From NCBI GenBank assembly GCA_902796505.1, contig CADBPA010000004.1, forward strand, positions 1 to 7,372: a stretch of 7,372 bases of DNA. Reading direction: 5' to 3'. The notes under the pieces were generated by a model. The model was not told the origin of the DNA and searched no databases. It saw only the letters and a program-made list of their open reading frames with translations. Positions 1 to 6,848 of this stretch are shown one piece after another; the first letter of the stretch is position 1; each line of letters opens with the position of its first letter. A program made the translations under genes and the position numbers. The DNA is from an uncultured Ruminococcus sp. (GTDB lineage: Bacteria; Bacillota; Clostridia; Oscillospirales; CAG-272).

Positions 1-109
1 CACGGAGCAGATCCGCGCGTGGTATCAGCAGCATATCGAAAAATTATTCAATCCGGAATACGGCAAACCGGAAATTACGGTTGACGTCCGGCGCACCCCG
101 CGCTCCTGA
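1..109 (+). CDS. 3' end of an unrecognised gene (partial)
   Basis: The frame beginning at base 2 is open from the window edge to a TGA at 107-109 and gives 35 C-terminal residues (reading TEQIRAWYQQHIEKLF and onward, ending TPRS). The residues look like genuine protein, with an amphipathic helix followed by a strand-like ITVDVRR segment, but the fragment is too short to assign to a family. The upstream part lies outside the window. The next gene starts 18 nt downstream in the same reading frame, with only this TGA between them, so the two are probably co-transcribed. That they are halves of one gene interrupted by a nonsense codon is possible but less likely, because the 18-nt spacer is T-rich and does not resemble coding sequence. 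Confidence 0.6.
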   Translation, partial: TEQIRAWYQQHIEKLFNPEYGKPEITVDVRRTPRS

Positions 110-127
110 TCCGGGATTTTTTCTTTT

Positions 128-745
128 GTGAAGAAACAAGACGATAACCTCCCTCTGAAGAAACGCCGCGCGGACCGTAAGAGAACCGAGCAATTGTTCA
201 ACGGCTACTACGCGTCGGCGGTGACCGCCAGGCTGGACGATTATATCATGTCGCTGATCTACATGCTGGACGTCGATTTCACCGGTCTTTATGACGTGGA
301 AGAATACAAGCCGGGCAAAGGCAGGATCTTTTTCGAGCCGATCAAAATCAACCGTTTCATTCGTGATCTGTTGAAGGAACTGGACGGAAAGGTGCGCGTT
401 CGGATCGCATTCCGGACAAGCGCGGACAACTCCGCCTTTTACCTTCATTTTTTCTTTCCGCAAGGCTATATCAGCGAGGACTGGATCCGCGATCATTATC
501 CCGAAGGAATGCTTGCCGGCGCGCATCTCTATTTCGATGAGGAAGGTCTGCGCATCCGCTTCTGGATCCAGAACGAAATGCCCGTCAGCGTTTACGCGTC
601 CGACGACGCTGTCGCCCCGATCTATACGCTTCTGTATGCGATCTTCCATGACGGCGAGTACAGGGAATGCAGTTTCGCCAAAATTTCCGCCTATTGCGTG
701 TCCCGGCATTCGGGTCAGTGGGAAAAGGCGGAATTGCCCTCCTGA
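128..745 (+). CDS. Hypothetical soluble protein, about 205 aa
   Basis: I do not recognise this protein. It opens with a strongly basic stretch (residues 2-20, KKRRADRKR), continues with a helical segment (residues 22-48) and an acidic-aromatic region, and contains alternating strand-like segments such as VRVRIAFRT and LRIRFWIQNE. No signal peptide or membrane helix is visible. The segment around residues 60-75 (FEPIKINRFIRDLLKEL) resembles the linker between the dimerisation and ATPase domains of sensor histidine kinases (compare FEPVDLNELIR-type sequences), but there is no phospho-acceptor His motif, N-box or clear G-boxes. At most it would be a degenerate relative, and this is a weak guess. 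The start is a GTG with no good Shine-Dalgarno sequence (only GGGA about 11 nt upstream). The first in-frame ATG (base 248) also lacks one and would remove the basic N-terminus. Translation may be coupled to the upstream gene, whose stop is 18 nt away. Confidence 0.72.
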   Translation: MKKQDDNLPLKKRRADRKRTEQLFNGYYASAVTARLDDYIMSLIYMLDVDFTGLYDVEEYKPGKGRIFFEPIKINRFIRDLLKELDGKVRVRIAFRTSADNSAFYLHFFFPQGYISEDWIRDHYPEGMLAGAHLYFDEEGLRIRFWIQNEMPVSVYASDDAVAPIYTLLYAIFHDGEYRECSFAKISAYCVSRHSGQWEKAELPS

Positions 746-812
746 TCCCACCGCAGTTTTCTGCCGCGTTTTCCCGTAAAAATCGCACGAAAAGAGAAGA
801 ATTGTTTACATT

Positions 813-1361
813 ATGTTGATCGCCGCGAACATATTCGGTGTTCTGGGCATCGCCTCCACCGTATTCATCTATCAGCAGAAAAACAGAAAAGCGCTTCTGG
901 TGAGCAAACTGCTTTCCGACCTGATCTGGTTTCTGCACTACTTCTTTCTCGGCGCGTATTCCGGAGCGGCGATCGCCGCCATCGGCGCCGTGCGGGAGAT
1001 CGTTTTTGTCAACCGCGAAAAAAAGTGGGGAAGGAGCAGGCTTTGGCTGCCCTTCTTTCTGATCGTCTCGGTGGTTTGTACGGTATTGACCTGGAAGAAC
1101 GCCTTTTCGATCCTGACCTGCGTGGCGTCCTGCCTCTCGGTCGTCGGTTTTTATATCGGGCGGCCGAAGCTTTCGCGCGTCTTGTCCTTCCCGATCAGCG
1201 CGTGTATGCTGACCTATGATATCGCAAGCCAATCTTATCCGGGTATCGCCAACGAGGTTTTGGCGATCGCCTCCTCGATCGTCGGCCTATTGCGTTTCGA
1301 TCGCGGAAAGCGGCGCCGGGCGGAGGAGTCGGCGGATCCGGGTGAAAAAAACGAAAAATAA
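813..1361 (+). CDS. ygjV: YgjV-family inner membrane protein
   Basis: This 182-aa protein matches the YgjV family (Imp-YgjV) in length and pattern. It is almost entirely hydrophobic, with about six predicted membrane segments near residues 3-20, 32-48, 49-66, 77-93, 97-115 and 143-160. The family-like signature is the block at residues 29-62, with SKLLSDLIWFLHYFFLGAYS followed by a Gly/Ala-rich helix ending in VRE. The C-terminus is a charged cytoplasmic tail (KRRRAEE and onward). The molecular function of the family is not established, so only the membrane location is secure. The ATG at 813 has a purine-rich AGAGAAG stretch about 10-15 nt upstream as a plausible ribosome binding site. I see no convincing promoter in the 67-nt gap behind the preceding gene, so the two may share a transcript. 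The TAA stop runs directly into the base of the terminator at 1361-1394. The gene symbol is by family membership, not orthology. Confidence 0.88.
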   Translation: MLIAANIFGVLGIASTVFIYQQKNRKALLVSKLLSDLIWFLHYFFLGAYSGAAIAAIGAVREIVFVNREKKWGRSRLWLPFFLIVSVVCTVLTWKNAFSILTCVASCLSVVGFYIGRPKLSRVLSFPISACMLTYDIASQSYPGIANEVLAIASSIVGLLRFDRGKRRRAEESADPGEKNEK

Positions 1362-1394
1362 AAAACGGACCGGTCGGATGACCGGCCCGTTTTT
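1361..1394. terminator. Bidirectional intrinsic terminator between convergent genes
   Basis: A stem of 15 positions with one A-C mismatch closes on a GGAT tetraloop (left arm 1361-1375, loop 1376-1379, right arm 1380-1394). The GC-rich core is ACGGACCGGTC paired with GACCGGCCCGT, flanked by A5 on the left and T5 on the right, so U-tracts exist on both strands; the minus-strand tract continues as TTTTTTATTTTT. It sits between the stop of the YgjV gene (1359-1361) and the stop of the 361-aa gene on the other strand (1409), and should end both transcripts. Confidence 0.93.
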
Positions 1395-1408
1395 GCGCGG
1401 GGAGGAGA

Positions 1409-2494
1409 TCATTTGATGAGATTTTCCTCTGCGACGGGATTCTGAATGATATTATTATCGTTCTTCGGAGCGTTTGCGGGTGCGTCGTTCTGAATGCTGC
1501 TCTTGAGATCGTTCTGGAACTTCGCCTGCTGCTCGTTCTGAGGCTCGTTCATGCCGGGGATGTTCGAGTTTTCAAAGCGCATCTTGTTGAAGACATCGGT
1601 CACTCCGTAGTCCTTCAGATTCTGCTCCGAAACGCCCTGGATCGTGACCAATCTCTTCTCGTAGCCTCTCGATTTTGAGGACGCCTGAAGCGTTTTGAAG
1701 CAGAGAAGCGCTCTGTTTCTCGATTTTCTGCCGAGTCTTGCGATGTCGCTCATCTTCGGCAGACCTTCTCCGTTGTATCCGGGGATCTTGCGCATCAGAT
1801 ATGCCTTTGCGGCGTTGTCGAGCTCGTCGCGCGTCGCGGCGCCGTTCATTCTGGCTTCAAAGGTGTTTTTGAAGTTGGTATATTCTCTGGAAGTGCGGCG
1901 AAGCCATTTTTCGGCGAAGCCGGGTTTGCAGGCGGTGAACGCGTCCGCGATCGGATCCTCTCCGGGCAGGTCTTCCTTCAGGTATCCGATGACGTTGAGC
2001 TTATCGTTCATGATTTCACCGCGGGCGGTATCATAGGCGGCGAAGGCGATCTCTTTTCCGTTCAGGAGCTTGAGCGCGGCGGCGTATTTCTTCTTTTTAT
2101 CCGCCGCGATCCGTGCGGCTTCCGGATCTGTTTCCGCCTGCTCGTTGCCGTCCTCGGCAAGCTGAGCTTCGGTCATCGTCTTGAGCATCGTTTCCGGCGA
2201 AAGTAAGAACATCGACATGATGGAGTTGCCGGTCTTGACGTCTACCTCATCCGATCTGGGGACAAGCTCCTTGACGGTATGCGGAAGTCGGTTTTCCGTT
2301 TGTCCGTGAAGGACGGTTTCGGCGATGTTTTTTCTCGCCACAAAGACGATCTCAAAGATCTTCTGTTCGTCGTTCTCGTTCCCTTCCATATTCTCGGCGA
2401 TGTATTCCACCGTCTCCTGGATCTTTGCGAGGGGGTGCGTTGGGGCGTTTCTCGTTGCGCCGAGCCTGTCAAGTAAATCTTGCGTGTTTAACAT
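1409..2494 (-). CDS. Unknown T4SS-operon protein A, 361 aa, paralogous to the upstream 508-aa protein
   Basis: Last gene of the VirB4 operon; I do not recognise the family. The protein is hydrophilic, with no signal peptide or membrane helix, so it is probably cytoplasmic unless it is exported. Three regions can be seen: a mostly helical N-terminal part (residues 1-110); a charged middle with an acidic stretch (113-126) and a KKKK run (133-136); and a module (about 190-270) shared with the 508-aa protein encoded just upstream. The key residues of that module are G192, F193, E195, L198, T201, S202, E204, Y205, N207 and F208, then I251, G255 and R256. From about residue 308 to the end the protein is Asn/Gln/Pro-rich and probably disordered. 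The ATG has a strong AAAGGAG (2502-2508) with 7-nt spacing. The gene lies 69 nt behind its neighbour, with a stem-loop in the gap, and ends 14 nt before the terminator. The paralogy and position suggest a dedicated partner, regulator or substrate of the VirB4 machine. The coding call is firm; the function is unknown. Confidence 0.92.
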   Translation of the reverse strand: MLNTQDLLDRLGATRNAPTHPLAKIQETVEYIAENMEGNENDEQKIFEIVFVARKNIAETVLHGQTENRLPHTVKELVPRSDEVDVKTGNSIMSMFLLSPETMLKTMTEAQLAEDGNEQAETDPEAARIAADKKKKYAAALKLLNGKEIAFAAYDTARGEIMNDKLNVIGYLKEDLPGEDPIADAFTACKPGFAEKWLRRTSREYTNFKNTFEARMNGAATRDELDNAAKAYLMRKIPGYNGEGLPKMSDIARLGRKSRNRALLCFKTLQASSKSRGYEKRLVTIQGVSEQNLKDYGVTDVFNKMRFENSNIPGMNEPQNEQQAKFQNDLKSSIQNDAPANAPKNDNNIIQNPVAEENLIK

Positions 2495-2512
2495 ATTTTT
2501 TCTCCTTTATTC

Positions 2513-2531
2513 CGCTTCCCGTGGGGAAGCG
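2513..2531 (-). promoter_or_regulatory. Perfect 8-bp stem-loop in the gap before the 361-aa gene
   Basis: CGCTTCCC (2513-2520) and GGGAAGCG (2524-2531) form a perfect inverted repeat around a 3-nt loop. In the operon (minus) direction it lies 33 nt after the stop of the 508-aa gene and 4 nt before the AAAGGAG ribosome binding site, and no U-tract follows it. It is therefore not an intrinsic terminator for the operon. It could stabilise or mark a processing point in the mRNA, or influence ribosome access. On the plus strand it is followed, after ATAA, by seven Ts (2536-2542), so a weak terminator of antisense transcription is an alternative reading. The structure is seen in the sequence; the role is inference. 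Confidence 0.6.
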
Positions 2532-2563
2532 ATAATTTTTTTATTGGAATTGCGGCGGAACCG

Positions 2564-4090
2564 TTATCTCATCGAATTGTTGAGCTCGCTGTCTATGGAA
2601 AGGTCCGGCTCGTGATCGATCTCGATCGCCCGTTCGGTCGCGCTGACGTTCGGCTCGACCTCTTCTCTTTGCAGGAAGGGTTCGCCGGCGCGGGGCGGCT
2701 CGATCTCATAGAGATTTGCCTCGATATCCTGGCGGATGCGCGCGTCGTTGCGCTCCATGTCGTCGAGCGTTGCGAGCGTGACGTCCACAAGCTCCATACG
2801 CCCGCGTCCGACCGGATCGATACGCTCGTTGTAATGGCGATCGTTCAGCTTGTGCCGGCGATAGGCCAGACCGCTTTCACGCAGTTTTTCGCGGCAGAGA
2901 TAATTTTTGGAGTTGGGATCGTTGTACTCCTTGAGGGTTTTCAGGAAGTTTTTGTATTCCGGCGAGGTCTTGTGCAGGAAGCGTTCCCAGAATCCGCCGC
3001 GATGCTCGCGCTCGATCGCCTGCAGGTCGAAGGGGCGGCCGTAAAGATCGCTGAAATGGTTGCGGAACAGCTGCGCGTATTCGCGCTCAAAGTCCCGGTT
3101 GATATTGCGGATGTGGAAGATCTCGTCCGCGGTGCGCTCGCGCACCGTGACGTTCGGGCGGCGGGCAAAAGCGGCGTCGAGGGTGACTTCGTGTACCGCT
3201 CCGGTCTGCGGATCGGTCTCCTCCGCTACGCGGCTGACAAAGAAATTCTTGTCGGCTCTCCAACCGGCAGCAAGCATTTTCCGATAAAACTCCGGGATCT
3301 TCTCCACCCCTTCGCTCTCGGCGACGACGTTCAGCAGATAGTTGCGGATCGCGGTGTGCTCGTTGTCCATGATCATATATTGCGAATTTCCCGCCATAAT
3401 GGCGAGGGCCTGCTCCGGCGTCAGCTTCGGAAGCGTCAGATATTCGTCTTTTCCCGCCGCGGCAAAGGCGCGTTTTTGCGACTCGTTGAGCGCTTCGATC
3501 GGCTTTTTGAGGCAGTCGATGGCACCTCTGAGCGCGGGCGTCATCCACTGCGCGTCACCGTTGCGGAGAATGGACGAAAAGGCGAAAGCGTCCTCGACCA
3601 GCGCCTGATTTTCGTCGTAAAAATCGATCAGGCGGCGTTCGTCGCCGAGCGTGTCGAGAAAGGGCTTCGGATCGAAATTCAGCAGGCGCTGAATGCGCTG
3701 ATAAAGCACCTTTTCGGGGTTGTCGCGGTATTCGAGATAGATTTGTTCGTTGTACTTTCTCGCCTCGGGCGTGTCCTCGGTTTTAAAGCTGTAGCCGAAA
3801 ACGCGGTTGAGATAATGCCTTCCCTCCGGCGGTGCGCCGAACTTTTTGGTCATATTCTCGTAAATGCTCTCCTGCTTTCTGAGCCGCTCCATACGCGCGA
3901 TTCCTTTGCGGTATTGCCCGACTTCCTCGGGATCGTCCAGCGCCGCGCCGAACTCCTGCGCGTTGTAGACGAGTTTCTGACCGTCGGGAAGAAAACGGTT
4001 GAAGTCACTGATGTAATTCAGATGCCGCGCGATCAGCGCTTCTTTTTCTTCCGGAGTCAGAGGAACGAATTCTTCATTTTTGACCGGCAT
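2564..4090 (-). CDS. Unknown T4SS-operon protein B, 508 aa, sharing a C-terminal module with protein A
   Basis: Third gene of the operon, directly after the VirB4-type ATPase. I do not recognise the family. It is a large, charged, mostly helical soluble protein with no signal peptide, membrane helix or nucleotide-binding motif that I can find. The N-terminal half contains several short helix-rich stretches (for example residues 120-140, EYRDNPEKVLYQRIQRLL). Residues 364-443 are the module also present in the 361-aa protein. Key residues are G366, F367, E369, L372, T375, S376, E378, Y379, N381 and F382, followed at the same distance by I424, G428 and R429. The C-terminal 45 residues are acidic (EEVEPN and onward) and probably flexible. 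The ATG follows a strong AAAAGGAG (4097-4104) with 6-nt spacing. It is 80 nt behind the ATPase, with a stem-loop in the gap and no convincing promoter. A long open frame on the opposite strand is only its shadow. Coding status is firm; a role as partner or substrate of the secretion ATPase is inferred from position. Confidence 0.92.
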   Translation of the reverse strand: MPVKNEEFVPLTPEEKEALIARHLNYISDFNRFLPDGQKLVYNAQEFGAALDDPEEVGQYRKGIARMERLRKQESIYENMTKKFGAPPEGRHYLNRVFGYSFKTEDTPEARKYNEQIYLEYRDNPEKVLYQRIQRLLNFDPKPFLDTLGDERRLIDFYDENQALVEDAFAFSSILRNGDAQWMTPALRGAIDCLKKPIEALNESQKRAFAAAGKDEYLTLPKLTPEQALAIMAGNSQYMIMDNEHTAIRNYLLNVVAESEGVEKIPEFYRKMLAAGWRADKNFFVSRVAEETDPQTGAVHEVTLDAAFARRPNVTVRERTADEIFHIRNINRDFEREYAQLFRNHFSDLYGRPFDLQAIEREHRGGFWERFLHKTSPEYKNFLKTLKEYNDPNSKNYLCREKLRESGLAYRRHKLNDRHYNERIDPVGRGRMELVDVTLATLDDMERNDARIRQDIEANLYEIEPPRAGEPFLQREEVEPNVSATERAIEIDHEPDLSIDSELNNSMR

Positions 4091-4147
4091 AATTTTCTCC
4101 TTTTGTATAGAATTATTTACATTTTTGTGTCGAAATCATCTTTCTTC

Positions 4148-4170
4148 GGGAAAAGACGCCCGTCTTTCCC
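4148..4170 (-). promoter_or_regulatory. Stem-loop immediately after the VirB4 stop codon
   Basis: GGGAAAAGACG (4148-4158) can pair with CGTCTTTCCC (4161-4170), with one bulged A. In practice the loop probably opens to GCCC. On the operon (minus) strand the stem begins at the very base after the TAA of the VirB4-type gene (4171-4173) and is followed by GAAGAAAGATG, not by a U-tract, so it should not terminate transcription. It may protect the 3' end of the upstream message or mark a cleavage point that sets the ATPase level apart from the two downstream proteins. The role is inference. Confidence 0.55.
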
Positions 4171-6834
4171 TTACCGATTGCCTTCGCCGAACATCTTCTT
4201 CGTTTGCTCCGAGGCGATGATGCGGATGTTGGTCCTCGACGTCGGGGAGGTGATGATGAACGCGTCGCCTCTCGGATTGTTGACGATCTGATCCTGCTCC
4301 ACCTCGTTGATCTGCCCGGCCTTGTCGTACAGCGTGCAAAGGTCGTCCATATCGTTCGGCGAAAGGGCGAAGATGAAGGAGTACTGGCAGGCGTTGATGA
4401 TGGCGGTGGACTTGCGGACGATCTCCTCGCTGCCCACGAAATCCTTGATGTTCTGCGTGATGACGATCTGCATACCGTTGTATTTGCGGATGCGCTTCGC
4501 CAGCTGATACATGAAGTCCAGCGCGACGGGGTACTTCGGATCGATGAAGACGTGCGCCTCGTCGATGCAGACCACGATCTTGCGGTCGGTGCCGTGCTTG
4601 ATGTTGAAATCGCGGTTTTTGATGATCTCGTTGTCGAGCCATTTCAGCACGAGCAGCATCTGCGCGTTGGCGATCACGCCGTTCTTGTTGGCAAGAAGCG
4701 ACTGGAAGTTGAATACCGTCATATTCTCCTTGACGGTCAGCGTGCTTTCGCCGTTCCAGAGATTGGAGTTGCGCCCGTCGCCCGAAAACTTCGAGACGTA
4801 GTTATGAAGAATACGCAGCTGGGTGACGTCGTAATCCACCTTCGCCTCGGCGAGATCTTTCCGGATCAGCGCGTCCAGATCGTCGAAGGTCGGATATTCC
4901 TCCGGCGCGAGGCGGGAGAAATTCGTCCCGGAATCGATGCCGCAGCTTTTGTAGAGATCGACGATGATGTTGTTGAGGTATTCGAGCGCCTCCGGGCTGA
5001 TGCCGTCGAGCGCCACGCGGAAGAACTCCTCAAGGAACTGCAGGTGAACGGCGAAATTGTTCACCCTCGCCTGATCGCCTTCCTCGTCGCTCTCCAGCGT
5101 CGTGATCACGTGGAAGGGATTGATCCGCCCCTCCGCCGCGGTGCCGACGTCGATCAGTCTGCCGCCGAGATTGCGGGCGAGCGCCTGATATTCGTTCTCC
5201 GGGTCGAGAATGAAGATCTTGCAGTTTTCGGCGGCGAGCTGCGTCAGGATCGTCTTGGTCGAGAAGGATTTTCCCGATCCGGACTTGCCGATCACCACCA
5301 TATTGGAGTTGACGCGCTCGTAGTTGCGCTTGAAGAAATCCACCACGACGGGATAGCCGTTCTCGGTGCCGAGAATACAGCCGGAGCCGTCCATGACGGT
5401 GGAAAGCACGAAGGGGAATACCGCCGCCACCGATCCGGAGTGGATCGCGCGCTGATAATCGGTCATCAGATCCAGCCGCGAGAGGTTGGTGGAGATGAAC
5501 GCGTTCTGCTGGCAGAAGTAATTGTCCACGAGGTCGAAGCCTTCTTCCGCAAAAATGCGTTTGAGGCTCTTTTTCGCGTTGCGCACCGCGTCCCGCGACG
5601 TGTTTTCACCGGGGTACATCGTGATGTGAAGCGTCATACCGTAGAGGTATTCGTTGTCGTTCTGGAGCATCCTCAGCACCTCGACCAGCGTCTCGATATG
5701 CGTCTGCTTGTCGATCAGCGAGGAGGCGCGGAAGCTCTGCTCCGACTGTGAGGCAAGCTCCTGAATGGAGCGGTCGATCATCCGCACCGCCTTGGCCTTT
5801 TCGTATTGGGTGAGGTTCATCACGACCTTGGTGTCCGGGATGTTGAAGATCTTGTATCCCCAGGCGTTCATCACCGAGATCGGCAGGTTTTTCACCGTAA
5901 AGGTGTAGCATTCCTCGCCGTCCACCACCGCCGAATTCGGCTTGAATTCGATCTGCTGGGGCTTGATCCACTGCATGAATTCCTCCGGCGCGAGGATATC
6001 CGCATCGCTTTCCTCAAAGTTCGCCGTGTAATTGTATTTGAGGAATATGCCGAGCTCCTTGGTGTCGAGAATATGCGAGGACATCCCGACGCCCCGGAAG
6101 GTCACCACCGCGTCTTCGAGGATGCTGTCGATCAGATCGCGGTTCGCGTCGTAGACCACGAGATAGTAGAAGGGCTTGCGGATGGGGGTTTCGTCGTTCA
6201 GCGTCGAATAGACCGCGATGCGGTCGTCGATCACCTTCACGCGCGCGTCCAGCTCCTGCTTCGTAAGCTCGCCCTCCTCGTACAGGCTCTGCATCCGATC
6301 CTTCTTGCGCCGTTCGTCTTCGACGTAGCCGCTGAAATTCAGCTTGCGGTCGATCTTGACGAGAGACGCCCGCGTCTTTCCGCTGATCTCGCGGATGATC
6401 TTGCCGAAATGATCGTCGATGATCTGATCCTGCCGGTATTCGGAGAGCAGGCTGAACTCACGCGGATCGATCTGCAGAACGCCGGCGTAGTAATCGTGAT
6501 ACTCGATATAGTTGTCTTTTACGTTCTTGAAGGGCAGGAAATTGTCGATATCCGCCTGCGTCGCGGGACTGTCCTTCGTATACTTCTTGATCGAGAAGAG
6601 ATACCGGACGCTGTGTACGAAAAACATATAGAACCGCTGTCCGTCAAACGGAAGAAACAGCCCGACGGCGATGACCAGCACCACCCCCATCAGCACGAAG
6701 CGTGCCAGACCGAGGTTGGAGATGAAAAGAAGTACGATCAGCGCGAACGCGGACAGCGCGATGACGGTATCCGCAACGGAAATATTTTTAAAGAATTGAA
6801 TTTTGACCTTCGCGGTCTTTGGTATGATTCTCAT
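4171..6834 (-). CDS. virB4: VirB3/PrgI-VirB4 fusion, type IV secretion ATPase, 887 aa
   Basis: This is the energy-supplying ATPase of a type IV secretion or conjugation-like apparatus, expected at the cytoplasmic face of the membrane. The N-terminal 90 residues carry two membrane helices (about 19-38 and 43-62) followed by a basic-aromatic stretch (VRYLFSIKKY), the layout of VirB3/PrgI/TcpE proteins, which usually are separate. VirB4 homology follows from about residue 97. The motor domain has Walker A GKSGSGKS (516-523), LDPENEY (543-549), the INPF motif (571-574), Walker B IVVCIDEAH (753-761), TQN (793-795) and the usual C-terminal region through MFGEGNR. All catalytic motifs are intact, so it is probably active. 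The ATG is chosen because GGGAGG (6842-6847) lies 7 nt upstream and because it includes the membrane module. It starts 14 nt after the preceding gene, which implies co-transcription. VirD4 coupling proteins and FtsK-type motors are less likely, given the DPExEY and xNPF motifs and the membrane module. The gene symbol is by family. Confidence 0.95.
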   Translation of the reverse strand: MRIIPKTAKVKIQFFKNISVADTVIALSAFALIVLLFISNLGLARFVLMGVVLVIAVGLFLPFDGQRFYMFFVHSVRYLFSIKKYTKDSPATQADIDNFLPFKNVKDNYIEYHDYYAGVLQIDPREFSLLSEYRQDQIIDDHFGKIIREISGKTRASLVKIDRKLNFSGYVEDERRKKDRMQSLYEEGELTKQELDARVKVIDDRIAVYSTLNDETPIRKPFYYLVVYDANRDLIDSILEDAVVTFRGVGMSSHILDTKELGIFLKYNYTANFEESDADILAPEEFMQWIKPQQIEFKPNSAVVDGEECYTFTVKNLPISVMNAWGYKIFNIPDTKVVMNLTQYEKAKAVRMIDRSIQELASQSEQSFRASSLIDKQTHIETLVEVLRMLQNDNEYLYGMTLHITMYPGENTSRDAVRNAKKSLKRIFAEEGFDLVDNYFCQQNAFISTNLSRLDLMTDYQRAIHSGSVAAVFPFVLSTVMDGSGCILGTENGYPVVVDFFKRNYERVNSNMVVIGKSGSGKSFSTKTILTQLAAENCKIFILDPENEYQALARNLGGRLIDVGTAAEGRINPFHVITTLESDEEGDQARVNNFAVHLQFLEEFFRVALDGISPEALEYLNNIIVDLYKSCGIDSGTNFSRLAPEEYPTFDDLDALIRKDLAEAKVDYDVTQLRILHNYVSKFSGDGRNSNLWNGESTLTVKENMTVFNFQSLLANKNGVIANAQMLLVLKWLDNEIIKNRDFNIKHGTDRKIVVCIDEAHVFIDPKYPVALDFMYQLAKRIRKYNGMQIVITQNIKDFVGSEEIVRKSTAIINACQYSFIFALSPNDMDDLCTLYDKAGQINEVEQDQIVNNPRGDAFIITSPTSRTNIRIIASEQTKKMFGEGNR

Positions 6835-6848
6835 TCTTCCGCCTCCCG

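Noticed and set aside
103..127. Possible terminator after the partial first gene (GGGA plus T-rich tract TTTTTTCTTTT)
   Set aside because: Only three base pairs (TCC with GGA) can form before the T-tract, too weak for an intrinsic terminator, and the next gene starts at once.
44..1232. Minus-strand open frames (235 aa and 215 aa) opposite the left-hand genes
   Set aside because: They overlap the YgjV gene and the 205-aa gene, lack ribosome binding sites and have shadow-like composition.
4091..4147. Possible minus-strand promoter before the 508-aa gene (TTCGAC and TATACA-like boxes)
   Set aside because: The spacing is about 19 nt and the -10-like box would abut the ribosome binding site. The region is AT-rich enough for chance matches, so I do not support it.
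2612..4291. 559-aa open frame on the + strand opposite the 508-aa gene
   Set aside because: It lacks a ribosome binding site, covers the opposite strand of a gene with a strong AAAAGGAG start, and its composition (runs of V, R, E, F) is typical of an antisense shadow in GC-biased coding DNA.
4204..5751. 515-aa + strand open frame opposite the VirB4 motor domain
   Set aside because: The minus strand carries intact Walker A, Walker B and other VirB4 motifs over the same bases. The + strand frame is DV/HD-rich shadow sequence without recognisable domains.
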